This document shows positions 1 through 8,546 of a stretch of DNA of 34,712 nt, piece after piece. A program made the position numbers and the translations under genes. The DNA is taken from contig CBFHAI010000046.1 in assembly GCA_965653565.1 (NCBI GenBank), forward strand, positions 1 through 34,712, written 5' to 3'. Position 1 is the stretch's first letter; every line of letters starts with the position of its first letter. The DNA comes from JALCLA01 sp965653565. Lineage in GTDB: Bacteria > Pseudomonadota > Gammaproteobacteria > Xanthomonadales > Xanthomonadaceae. The notes beneath the pieces were generated by a model that ran no database searches, was not told the DNA's origin, and saw nothing but the letters and a program-made list of their open reading frames with translations.

Positions 1-47
1 TGAGGGGGACGAAACTCGCGAAGTCGCAACTTCAAAACCGAGGGAAG

Positions 48-156
48 CGGAACGCTTCAAAGTCACTGGATTCCCGCCTACGCGGGAATGACGAGATTGT
101 TGTGCCTCGCGAAGAACAGAACGCTTCAGAGTCCCTAGATTCCCGCCCGCGATGAC
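48..156. repeat. Intergenic palindromic repeat, one intact and one decayed copy
   Basis: The intact copy carries the perfect inverted repeat ATTCCCGC (70-77) / GCGGGAAT (82-89) around CTAC. It is preceded by a segment reading GAACGCTTCAAAGTC. The same preceding segment recurs at about 119-133 as GAACGCTTCAGAGTC, followed by ATTCCCGCC without a matching right arm, so the second copy has lost its palindrome. The pattern looks like a REP-like interspersed element of the kind common in this group. No coding region is visible in 1-160. Confidence 0.6.
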
Positions 157-161
157 TCAAA

Positions 162-191
162 AAAACGGCGCGCCGTCTGACGCGCCGTTTT
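162..191 (-). terminator. Rho-independent terminator of the 292-1065 gene
   Basis: Perfect 11-bp arms AAAACGGCGCG (162-172) and CGCGCCGTTTT (181-191) enclose an 8-base loop. The hairpin lies about 100 bases beyond the stop of the minus-strand gene at 292, and on that strand it is followed by a T-run. It could also act on plus-strand transcripts. Confidence 0.75.
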
Positions 192-291
192 CATTTGTGG
201 ATTGTGCATCGCCTTGCGTCGATCGAACCGATCGAGCCGGGATAAAAAAACCGACCCGCAAACCAGCGCTAGGCAATCACTTCACTGCCCA

Positions 292-1065
292 TCAAGCTCG
301 CAGCAAACCACCACGACGCCTGGAAAGCTTCGACGCCGCGAACGCAGCAAGCGCCAGCACGAACAGGCCCAGCACAAAAGGATCGTTGGCCGGGATCACC
401 TCCGGCTGGCTCGGCGGCAGCACCCCCCCGCCCTGCCCGAACCAACCGATCGCGTTGCCGCTGCCGCCCTGATTGGTCTGGCCCGGCGCCAGCGGCACGC
501 CGGTGGCGTGCACGTTGCTGACGCCGACATTGGCGATGCTCTGCGCGCCCGTCGGCGCGAGATTGAGGAAAGCGACCTGCGGCGCGAGCGTCGAGGCGAT
601 ACCTATCGGCGTGCCGCTGCCGACGATTTCAAGCACGGTGGCGACGGTCTGCGTCTGGCCGACTTCGAGGCGATAAACCTTGCCGGCGGTCGACACCAGA
701 CTCAAGGTCGAGAAAGCACTGCTGCCGAGGATCGAGCTGCTGGCGTTGGCGCCGTCGCGGAAGCGGACCGCGCCGGTGCCTGGCGTGAAGCTGCCGCGAT
801 TTTCCCAATCGCCGCTGAGCATGAGGATGCCGCCGGCGATCAGCGTGTTGCCACCGAGCGCGGTGGTGAAGTCGTTGAGATCGAGGATTTCGCCGTTGCC
901 CAGACGCAAGGTTCCGGCGTTGACGATGTCGCCGCCGCCCAATGAAAGACGTCCGCCGGCGAGATCGACGACGGCGCCAGCGGGAATCTGCAACCCGTAG
1001 GCCATCGCATTCGACGCAACCAAACACAGCGCCGCCAGAGCCAGGCGCGCAAACGCAGTCGACAT
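292..1065 (-). CDS. Exported beta-rich protein with IPTL-CTERM-like C-terminal anchor
   Basis: A 257-residue protein of unknown function. Residues 1-22 form a signal peptide ending in a small-residue site (SNAMA). The body is rich in G, N and beta-type repeats such as GDWENRGSFTPGTGAVRF, a pattern seen in surface proteins of parallel beta-helix type. The C-terminus has an I-P motif (VIPANDP), a hydrophobic helix of about 18 residues and a basic end (SRRR). That is the layout of the IPTL-CTERM sorting signals processed by exosortase-type systems. The start is supported by GGGGGA about 5 bases upstream of the ATG. It is transcribed away from the neighbouring exported genes, and the terminator at 162-191 closes it. 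The surface role is inferred from architecture only. Confidence 0.75.
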   Translation of the reverse strand: MSTAFARLALAALCLVASNAMAYGLQIPAGAVVDLAGGRLSLGGGDIVNAGTLRLGNGEILDLNDFTTALGGNTLIAGGILMLSGDWENRGSFTPGTGAVRFRDGANASSSILGSSAFSTLSLVSTAGKVYRLEVGQTQTVATVLEIVGSGTPIGIASTLAPQVAFLNLAPTGAQSIANVGVSNVHATGVPLAPGQTNQGGSGNAIGWFGQGGGVLPPSQPEVIPANDPFVLGLFVLALAAFAASKLSRRRGGLLRA

Positions 1066-1318
1066 GATTTTCCCCCATTACCCGGCTTCGATGGTACGCA
1101 ACCCGGGGGAGTTCAGGAACCCCTGCCGACGCCACGACGAGCTGCGGTTGGCGCCGGATTGCTCCCGCACCCGGTTTTTCGCCCCGCGCGAAAAACGCTT
1201 CGTCTCAACCCTTGCCTTCGATCGGTGAGATACGGTGTAAGCCCCGTCCGATCCGCGTACGATGAGCGCCAAAACCCGCGGCCCCATCCGGCGGCCACGG
1301 GCTCGGGGGAAAGCGACA

Positions 1319-1690
1319 ATGACTTCACCGCGCGACTCGTTCCGCGTCCGTTCGCCGCAAGGCGGCTTCGGACACTCACCGTTGCGCGCGCGCCTGCGTG
1401 CAGGCTTCTGCGCCACCGTCATCGCCGCACTCACCGGCCTTGGCGCGTGGCTGCCGCTGCATGCGCAGTCCGGCGGCGTCTACAAGATATCGCGCAGCAC
1501 CATCGACGCCGGCGGCGGCCTGAGCACCGGCGGTGTCTATTCGGTGCACGGCACCATCGGCCAGCACGATGCGGCAGTGCCCATGACGGGCGGCAACTAC
1601 TCGCTGCAGCCCGGTTTCTGGACTCCATCGAACGTCGACCTCACCGGGCAATTGCCCGCGCTGGTATTCCGCAACGGTTTCGAAGGCTAG
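1319..1690 (+). CDS. Small exported GG-Y-x-L protein with GFE tail
   Basis: A 123-residue protein, function unknown. The ATG at 1319 is chosen over the upstream ATG at 1262 because GGGGGAAAG lies just before it. A basic stretch and a hydrophobic segment (about residues 29-48) ending in LHAQ form a long signal peptide. The mature part contains the paired motif GGVYSVHGTIGQ and GGNYSLQPGFW, which I associate with small secreted proteins of unknown role in several phyla. The last residues, LVFRNGFEG, match the end of the large protein at 2725 (LRVFANGFE). The next gene starts 52 bases downstream on the same strand, so the two may be co-transcribed. Confidence 0.7.
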   Translation: MTSPRDSFRVRSPQGGFGHSPLRARLRAGFCATVIAALTGLGAWLPLHAQSGGVYKISRSTIDAGGGLSTGGVYSVHGTIGQHDAAVPMTGGNYSLQPGFWTPSNVDLTGQLPALVFRNGFEG

Positions 1691-1742
1691 CTACACGGCG
1701 ATTCGCCCTGCAACACCACGCGACAGATTCGAGGACAGCATC

Positions 1743-2543
1743 ATGATCGCTGCAAAACGCATAGCCACCTCAGTTCGCGCCGCGCTGATCGCCGCAGTCC
1801 TGGCCGGCGGCAGCATCGCGACGGCGGCCGAATACAACAACGAATTCACCTACCAGGGCGCGCTCAAGGCCAGCGGCGCCGCGGTCAACGGCACCGCGAA
1901 TTTCGAGTTCCGCCTCTACAGCGTCGCCACGCTCGGCGTGCCGCTCTCGGCGCCGCTGGTGTTCAACAATTACCCGGTGACCGACGGCGTTTTCACCGTG
2001 CGCCTGGATTTCGGCGCGCTGCCGCAATCCAAGCAGGAGCGTTGGCTGGAAATCGTCGTCAACAGCACGATCCTCGCGCCGCGTCAGAAGTTGGCCCCCG
2101 CGCCGATCGCCCAGGTTTCGCGCAAGGTGCCGCTGGTGTTCGCCGGCCAGATCCACGAGTCGCCGTACTGGGACACGATGGGCAACGGCGCGTTCGCCTC
2201 GCCCAACGGCATCACCGAAGCGCTCTACACCGAATCGCGCGCGCAGATGCTGATCCCGACCGCCTGCGTCGCCAAGAACCTCTTCGTGCGCAATTCGAGC
2301 AATCCGTCGATCAACTACGCCAACACGACGGCCACCGTGCGCGTCAACGGCATCGATTCGCTGCTCAGCTGCGCGCAGATCAGCACCAACGGCGCCACCT
2401 GCTCCAACACCGTGAGCACCGTGGCGATCGCCGCCGGCGACCTGGTGAGCATGAAGTTCACGCCCAACCTGCCGGCCCGCCCGATCACCAACTCGGAACT
2501 CGAAACCACCGGCTTCGTTTCCTTCGGTTTCATCTGCGAATAA
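1743..2543 (+). CDS. Exported protein with N-terminal FTYQG-type domain
   Basis: A 266-residue protein, function unknown. A signal peptide spans about residues 1-29 (cleavage near ATAAE). The start of the mature chain, EFTYQGALKASGAAVNG, followed by FEFRLYS, is a recurrent opening of secreted bacterial proteins in which FxYQGxL and FxFxLY strands build a beta domain. The second half (about 125-266) has four cysteines (CVAKN, LLSCAQ, ATCSN, FICE) that could form disulfides outside the cytoplasm. GAGGA lies upstream of the ATG. It follows the gene at 1319 and ends just before a strong hairpin terminator, consistent with a two-gene unit. It does not carry the GFE tail. Confidence 0.7.
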   Translation: MIAAKRIATSVRAALIAAVLAGGSIATAAEYNNEFTYQGALKASGAAVNGTANFEFRLYSVATLGVPLSAPLVFNNYPVTDGVFTVRLDFGALPQSKQERWLEIVVNSTILAPRQKLAPAPIAQVSRKVPLVFAGQIHESPYWDTMGNGAFASPNGITEALYTESRAQMLIPTACVAKNLFVRNSSNPSINYANTTATVRVNGIDSLLSCAQISTNGATCSNTVSTVAIAAGDLVSMKFTPNLPARPITNSELETTGFVSFGFICE

Positions 2544-2572
2544 CGCAACAGAAAACGCTGCGTTAAAAAAAG

Positions 2573-2596
2573 AGCCGCCGTTTTTCAACGGCGGCT
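2573..2596. terminator. Bidirectional terminator between convergent genes
   Basis: Arms AGCCGCCG (2573-2580) and CGGCGGCT (2589-2596) enclose an 8-base loop. TCTTATT follows on the plus strand, and a run of seven T follows on the minus strand. It lies 30 bases past the stop at 2543 and also downstream of the convergent large gene ending at 2725. Confidence 0.8.
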
Positions 2597-2611
2597 TCTT
2601 ATTGTGAAATT

Positions 2612-2662
2612 GCTCTTCTTCGCGTCCTTTCTCTTGCCTTTGCGTCCTCTGCGTCCCGCTCT
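2612..2662. repeat. Half copy of the GCGTCCTCTG palindromic repeat
   Basis: This segment begins with the 16 bases GCTCTTCTTCGCGTCC that also occur at 11625-11640. It continues with GCGTCCTCTGCGTCCCGCTCT, close to the right arm of the long palindrome at 11537-11680. Only one arm is present here, so it looks like a decayed copy of the same intergenic element. Confidence 0.6.
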
Positions 2663-2724
2663 ACTCTGCGAACTACGACAGCCTCGCAGGCTGCGAAAGA
2701 CGCGGCCCGCAGCGGCAAACAAGC

Positions 2725-5700
2725 TCACTCAAAGCCGTTCGCGAACACGCGCAGCCCGACCGAGTCGGTATCGACAGCGAGGTTGTCCGAAGGATCGGCA
2801 TCGATCGAATCGGCATCGACCGCCGCATCGATCGCATAGCTGATCAGCGGCGCCGCCGCCGCGGTCACGACCCCCGCCACCGTCAGTTCGACATGGCTGC
2901 CGGACGGCAGGGTGATCAGCAGATCGAGCGCGCCATTGCCTGCCGCAACCGGACAGGCGGCGCCGAAGCCTTCGCAGGTCCACAGCACATCGATCAGCCC
3001 AGCCGGGGCGTTGTCGGTGGCGCGCACGGCGTAGGCGGTGTCGTCGCCGTCGTTGCCGATGACGGCGCTCCAGGTGACGTCGGCGCCGATATCGATGTAA
3101 CTCACTCCGTTGCCGAGCGTGGTCGATACGTCGACCGATTCGTCGACCTGGTTCACGTCGACCAGTATCGCGTGCACGGTCTGGCCGCCATCGGTATCGG
3201 CGACGGTTAGTTGCACGGTCACCGTGCCGTGCGCGTCGGGCGCCGGCGTGATCGACAGCGTGCGGTTCGTGCCGCTGCCGCCGCCGACCAGGTTGGCGAG
3301 CGGGATCACCGCCGGATTCGATGTCGCTGCCGAAACCATTAACGGACCTGCGCCGTCTTCGGCATCCGCGACGGTGAATTCGTACGTCGCCATGCCGTCT
3401 TCATCGAGCGCGAACGTGGCCGGGCCGACGACGATCGGATCATCGTTGACGGCATCGACGGTGATCGAGAATTGCTGCGTCGCCGAGGTGTCTTCGCCGC
3501 CGTTGGCGATGCCGCCGTCGTCGCGCAACCGCAGCGTGATCGTGGCCTGGCCCGAGGCGTTTTCTGCCGGCGCGTAACTCAGCGTGCCGTTCGCGGCGAG
3601 CGCCGGACCGCTTTCGAACAGGGCCGGATTGGTGTTGCCGACGACTTCGAACGCGAGCGCCTGCGCGGCCTCGAACGGCCCGGCGTCGATCGCCGTCGCC
3701 CAGCCGGCCAGCAGCGTGTCGACGTCTTCGTCCGACACCACCGCGGCGCCGGCGGTGAACACCGGCGCATCGTTGATGTTGACGATCGACACCGGGAACG
3801 TGGCCTGCCCGATGCCGCCGTCCGGATCTTCCGCGCTCACCGTGACGACGACTTCACCGAAGGCGTCCGAGGTCGGCGTGATGCGCACGCGCCGGCTGCC
3901 GCCGCTGCCGGCGAGCGCGATGCCGCCGGTCGGCACCAGCGCCGCATCGGAACTCGACACCGCGAACAGCAGCTCGGATTCGTCGTGATCGGGATCGTCG
4001 ACGGTGAAATCGAGCAGCGGGCTGCTCTGGCCTTCGAGCACGATCGTCGGCCCGGGCAGGAACAGTTGCGGGATGTCGTTGAGGATGCCGATCGTGACGG
4101 TGAAGCTGGCTGCGCCGACATTGCCGTCGGCATCGGTGGCGCGCAGCGTGACGATAGCCTCACCGCTCTGCTCGGCGCCCGGAATCACTTCGACGGTGCG
4201 GTTGGCGCCGCTGCCGCCGATCACGAGGGTGTTGGCCGGGATGATCACGCCGTCGGAACTGCGCGCGGTGACCAGCAGCTGCGAAGCATCGCCGTCCGGA
4301 TCGCCGATACTGAAGGCAAGCGGCCCGGTGCTTTGATCTTCCAGCACCGATTGATCGCCCGGCCCGACCACCACCGGAATGCCGAGCGCGCGCTCGAACA
4401 CGAACGCATCCATGCCGAACTGGCCGACGAAGGCGCGGTTGCCGTCGAAGGTGACGATGTCGGGCGACGGCGTCAGGAACAGCGACACCGAACCGTCCGG
4501 CGTGATGTCGCCGAGCTGCGAATAACTGACCGGTGGCGTGCCGGGACCGAGCACGCTGCGGCTGAGCAGGACGCTGGTGGCGGCGTCGACCAGGTGCAGC
4601 CAGGTCTTGCTTTCGGTTTCGGCATTGGTGAGGCCTTCGGCGATCTCGAACGAACGGCTGTCGAACAGGATCGAACTGCCATCGCCGGAGATCATCGCGC
4701 GCTCCGCTCCCACCGCGACGCCGGGGCTGAAAGCGCTCTGGCTGACCAGCGTCACCGTCGCGCCATCGGCCTGGAACAAGAACAGATCGTCGCTGAGCGG
4801 CGAGTCGAGCTGTCCGGCAGCGAGATTGGTCGACGTCGACACGAACGCGACGCGCGTGCCGTCGTCGCTGATCGAAATTTCGGTGCTCGAGCCATCGCCG
4901 CTGACGGAATCTTCGCCGGCCTGCCGGCTGACCAACACGTTCGGCGCGAAGAAGGCATCGCGATCGAACAGATAAATGTCATCGCCGCCATTGCCGTCGG
5001 AGAAGAAGCCCGGCAGCAGATCGCTGGCCTGGCTCTGGAACGCGACGAAGCGGCCATCGCCGCTGATCACCGGCAAGCGCGACGCCTGCGAGCCGGCGCG
5101 CGACGGATTGCCGCTCTGGCGCGACACCAGCCGGTTGGCGCCGGTGGCGCGGTTGAACAGGTAGACATCGTTGCCGCCGTTGAGATCCTGGCCGACGATG
5201 TGATCGCTCGCGCTCGACTGGAACGCGATCCAGGCGCCGTCCGAATTGAGGGTGGCGGATCGCGCATCGCCGTTGCCCGCGATGGTTTCGCCGGCGCTCG
5301 AATGACTGATCAGGCGCAGCGTGTCGCTGGCGATGTCGTAGCCGAACACATCGCTGGCGCCGTTGGTATCGGTGCCGCCTGCGATCAGATTGCTCGCGCT
5401 GCTGGAAAAAACGATGTAGCTGCCGTCACGCGAAATCTCGGCGCTGTTCGACGAGCCGTTGCCGGTCTGCGTCGCTGCGCCGGCGGCGTGGCTGATCAGC
5501 TTCACGCTGCGGTCGGTGCGATCGAACAGGAAGATATCGTAAGCGCCGTTGCCATCGTTCTGCCCGGCCACCATCTGCACCGAGGCGCTTTCGAACACGA
5601 CGTAGCGTCCGTCGCCGCTGATGCGCGGCCGGCGCGAATCGTTGTCGCCGGTGACATTTACGCCGGCGGCGCTGCGGCTGATCAGCACGTACACGCCGGT

Positions 5701-7521
5701 GTCGCGATCGAGCAAAAACAAATCGTCGTCGCGCGCGATACTGGTGTTGTCGGTGTCGTTGTCGACCAGCCCGGGATAGACATTGCGCGCCTGCGACATG
5801 AAGGCGACGTAGCGGCCGTCGGCGCTCGCCACCGCTTCGGTGGCGCCGATCATGCCGACCGGATCGGCGGCCGGATCGCGCGCGGTGATCAGCGTCACGG
5901 CGCCGCCGGCCTGGGTCCAGCGATAGATGTCGCGCTCGTCGTTGTTGTCGACGTCGTTCGAAAGATCGTCGCCATCGCTGACGAAGACGACGTTGGCGCC
6001 GCTGGCGTCGACACTGGGAATGAAGCTCATGAAACGCCCGGCCTGCGCCGTTTGCGCCGGTACGTGGCTGAGCAGCAACGTTGCGCCACCGGCGAAGCTG
6101 TGGCGATAGATGTCGTCGCCCATCAGGCTGTCGCCGTAGGAATTGATGTCGACCTGCCCGGCCACGAGGTTCGACGCGCGGCTCGAGAAAATCAGCTGCG
6201 CGCCATCGTCGGAGAAGCGCGAAAATACCGTGCTGCCGGCCGCGGTGTTCACGGCCGAACCGGCCGCATGCGAGATCAGACTGTTGTTGCCGGTCGCGCG
6301 CTCGAACACGAACAGATCGTCGCTCAGCGAGGCCGGATCGTTCTGCCCGGCGACCATGATCTGCGAAACGCTGGTGAAAGCGACGCGCGAGCCGTCGGCG
6401 TTGATCGATGGATTGCCCGAATACCCATTGATGTCGGTCAGCAGCGGCATGCCGGGCAGATGGCTGACCAGCGTATTGAAGCCGGTGCTGCGCGAGTACA
6501 GGAACACATCGCTGTCGAGGTTCCCGTCCGACTGGCCGGCGACGATATTGGTGGCGTGGCTGGTGTAGGTGACCCACAGCCCGTCGCTGCTGATCGAAGC
6601 GTTTTCCGAACGCGCGCCGGCGGCCAGCAAGGGCGATGCCGAGGTGTGGCTGACCATCGCCGTCGTATTGGTGGCGCGGCTCCACACGAACACGTCGCTG
6701 GTGCCCGGCGTATCGGCCTGCCCGGCGAACAGATTGGTCGCCCCGCTGGTGAATGCCACGTAGTTGCCGTCGGCGCTCACCGTCGCGGCGCCCGATCCTT
6801 CGTTCGCGGTGCATGTCGCGAAAAAACACAAGCCGCCGCCGACACGCCGGCTGATCAGCGTTTTGACGCCGGTCGCCAGGTCGTAGGAAAACACATCGGG
6901 GCCGCTGTTTTCGTCGCCGACATTTTCCAGCAGATCGGTCGAGGCCGAGCCGAAGATCATGACCGCGCCGTCGGCGCTGAACACCGGTGCGCCGGCGCCG
7001 AAATCGCTGGTGCGGCCCGGATTGGCCGGCGCATCGTTGATCAGGCGCAGCGAAGCATCGGTGCTGTCGTACAGATACAGGTCGTATTCGCTGTGTTCTT
7101 TCACGAGATCGGCGACCATGTCGGTGGCCACGCTCGAAAACGCGATGTAGCGGCCATCGCGACTGATCACGGCACCGGTCGAACTGCTGTTCGACGTGGT
7201 CAGCGCTTCGCCCGCCTTGTGACTGATCAGGGTGACGGTGTCGCCGTTGCAATCGTGCAGGAAAATGTCCGACGCACCGTTGATGTCGACCTGCCCGGCG
7301 ACCAGATTGGTGGCCGCGCTGGCGAACACGCTGCGGCAACCGTCGCCGCTGAGCGCGTACGTGGTCGCGTCCGAACGGGCGTTGCCGGCGTCGTTGGCGA
7401 GCGCCGCCGCGGTGCGCGATACCGGCGCCAAAGTGGCGGCCGATGCGGCGGCGGCGAAGACGCAAAGAACCAGGCCGGACACGGCCGCAACCGGCCGTGT
7501 GGCGAAGAACGACAAACGCAT
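2725..7521 (-). CDS. Giant exported PD40-propeller / Ig-like / DUF11 protein with GFE tail
   Basis: A 1598-residue protein from the ATG at 7521; an earlier in-frame start at 7572 would put 17 residues before the signal peptide and is less likely. The signal peptide ends near AAAASA. About 1080 residues follow with roughly 15 TolB/PD40-type repeats (pattern DGRYVAFSS, then DVFLFDRxTGxxxLISH). Next come four Ig/cadherin-like domains with VTI-x-NDxP linkers and DPDGD-type acidic loops that may bind calcium. A DUF11-like domain precedes the final LRVFANGFE. The architecture suggests a secreted or surface structural protein; no catalytic motif is visible. It lies 141 bases downstream of the hydrolase gene on the same strand. 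The exact repeat count is by eye. Confidence 0.85.
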   Translation of the reverse strand: MRLSFFATRPVAAVSGLVLCVFAAAASAATLAPVSRTAAALANDAGNARSDATTYALSGDGCRSVFASAATNLVAGQVDINGASDIFLHDCNGDTVTLISHKAGEALTTSNSSSTGAVISRDGRYIAFSSVATDMVADLVKEHSEYDLYLYDSTDASLRLINDAPANPGRTSDFGAGAPVFSADGAVMIFGSASTDLLENVGDENSGPDVFSYDLATGVKTLISRRVGGGLCFFATCTANEGSGAATVSADGNYVAFTSGATNLFAGQADTPGTSDVFVWSRATNTTAMVSHTSASPLLAAGARSENASISSDGLWVTYTSHATNIVAGQSDGNLDSDVFLYSRSTGFNTLVSHLPGMPLLTDINGYSGNPSINADGSRVAFTSVSQIMVAGQNDPASLSDDLFVFERATGNNSLISHAAGSAVNTAAGSTVFSRFSDDGAQLIFSSRASNLVAGQVDINSYGDSLMGDDIYRHSFAGGATLLLSHVPAQTAQAGRFMSFIPSVDASGANVVFVSDGDDLSNDVDNNDERDIYRWTQAGGAVTLITARDPAADPVGMIGATEAVASADGRYVAFMSQARNVYPGLVDNDTDNTSIARDDDLFLLDRDTGVYVLISRSAAGVNVTGDNDSRRPRISGDGRYVVFESASVQMVAGQNDGNGAYDIFLFDRTDRSVKLISHAAGAATQTGNGSSNSAEISRDGSYIVFSSSASNLIAGGTDTNGASDVFGYDIASDTLRLISHSSAGETIAGNGDARSATLNSDGAWIAFQSSASDHIVGQDLNGGNDVYLFNRATGANRLVSRQSGNPSRAGSQASRLPVISGDGRFVAFQSQASDLLPGFFSDGNGGDDIYLFDRDAFFAPNVLVSRQAGEDSVSGDGSSTEISISDDGTRVAFVSTSTNLAAGQLDSPLSDDLFLFQADGATVTLVSQSAFSPGVAVGAERAMISGDGSSILFDSRSFEIAEGLTNAETESKTWLHLVDAATSVLLSRSVLGPGTPPVSYSQLGDITPDGSVSLFLTPSPDIVTFDGNRAFVGQFGMDAFVFERALGIPVVVGPGDQSVLEDQSTGPLAFSIGDPDGDASQLLVTARSSDGVIIPANTLVIGGSGANRTVEVIPGAEQSGEAIVTLRATDADGNVGAASFTVTIGILNDIPQLFLPGPTIVLEGQSSPLLDFTVDDPDHDESELLFAVSSSDAALVPTGGIALAGSGGSRRVRITPTSDAFGEVVVTVSAEDPDGGIGQATFPVSIVNINDAPVFTAGAAVVSDEDVDTLLAGWATAIDAGPFEAAQALAFEVVGNTNPALFESGPALAANGTLSYAPAENASGQATITLRLRDDGGIANGGEDTSATQQFSITVDAVNDDPIVVGPATFALDEDGMATYEFTVADAEDGAGPLMVSAATSNPAVIPLANLVGGGSGTNRTLSITPAPDAHGTVTVQLTVADTDGGQTVHAILVDVNQVDESVDVSTTLGNGVSYIDIGADVTWSAVIGNDGDDTAYAVRATDNAPAGLIDVLWTCEGFGAACPVAAGNGALDLLITLPSGSHVELTVAGVVTAAAAPLISYAIDAAVDADSIDADPSDNLAVDTDSVGLRVFANGFE

Positions 7522-7662
7522 CGGAAACCCCCGGGAAGACGGGACGCGGACGACGCGCGCCGTGGTCGTCACGATAGCACGCAGCCTCGGCGGCAGCGCC
7601 GGTTTTCACGGCTTTTTCGCGCTCCGCGGCGCGCCGATTCGGTGCGCCGAAAGCTCGCCCGT

Positions 7663-8529
7663 TCAGCCGTCCAGCAGATCGATCGGCAAGCGCAGATAAC
7701 GGATGCCGTTGGCATGCGGCGGCGGCAGTCGTCCGCCGCGGATATTCACCTGCAGCGAGGGCAGGATCAGTTTCGGCTCGGACAGGGTGGCGTCGCGCTG
7801 CGTCCGCAGGGCGACGTAATCGGCCTCGCTGGTCTGCCTGCCGACATGCAGGTTCGATGCCTTCTGCGCGCCGATCGTGGTCATCGGCATCGGTTCGCGG
7901 CCGGCCGGCGGATAATCGTGGCAGAGGAAGACGCGCGTGGCATCGGGCAGTTCGAACAGCCGCCGGATCGAGCGATACAGCGTGCGCGCGTCGCCGCCGG
8001 GAAAATCGCAACGCGCCGTGCCCAGGTCCGGCGCGAACAGCGTATCGCCGACGAAGGCGGCATCGCCGATCACGTAGCTGATGCCGTCCGCGGTGTGGCC
8101 GGGCGTGGTCATCACGCGTACGTCGAGATCGCCGATGCGGAAGCGATCACCGTCTTCGAACAAGCGGTCGAACTGCGTGCCGTCGGGCGCGAACTCGTCG
8201 CCGAGATCGAACAGCGTCTTGCAGTGCTGCTGCACCTGCATGATGCCGCGCCCAATGGCGAGCTGCGCGCCGAAGCGATCGCGCAGATAGGCGCCCGCGG
8301 TGAGGTGATCGGCGTGCGCATGCGTTTCGAGCACCCAGGCGACTTGCAGCCGCTGCATTTCGATGAAATCGACGAGGCGCTCGGCCGAGGCGGTTTCGAT
8401 GCGCGCCGCCGCCGCATCGTAATCGAGCACCGGATCGATGATCGCGGCGACGCCGCCGGGCCGGTCGAAAACGATGTGGCTGAAGGTGCAGGTGGCGGCA
8501 TCGCGAAAACTTTCGACGGTCGGATTCAT
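7663..8529 (-). CDS. MBL-fold hydrolase, persulfide dioxygenase (ETHE1/Blh)-like
   Basis: A 288-residue metallo-beta-lactamase-fold enzyme. Visible ligands are THAHADHL, TPGHTADG, FVGDTLF and FLCHDYPPAGR. The segment GTARCDFPGGDA after the bridging aspartate is typical of the ETHE1/Blh branch, whose iron enzymes oxidise glutathione persulfide to sulfite. Substrate was not shown here, and a related thioesterase-type activity remains possible. The ATG has GAGGA upstream. It begins 17 bases after the TetR gene, so the two are probably co-transcribed. That links a sulfur-detoxifying type of enzyme to a lipid regulator, which is unexpected. No rhodanese domain is fused. Confidence 0.8.
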   Translation of the reverse strand: MNPTVESFRDAATCTFSHIVFDRPGGVAAIIDPVLDYDAAAARIETASAERLVDFIEMQRLQVAWVLETHAHADHLTAGAYLRDRFGAQLAIGRGIMQVQQHCKTLFDLGDEFAPDGTQFDRLFEDGDRFRIGDLDVRVMTTPGHTADGISYVIGDAAFVGDTLFAPDLGTARCDFPGGDARTLYRSIRRLFELPDATRVFLCHDYPPAGREPMPMTTIGAQKASNLHVGRQTSEADYVALRTQRDATLSEPKLILPSLQVNIRGGRLPPPHANGIRYLRLPIDLLDG

Positions 8530-8546
8530 GCCGTCCTCGGCTGCGT

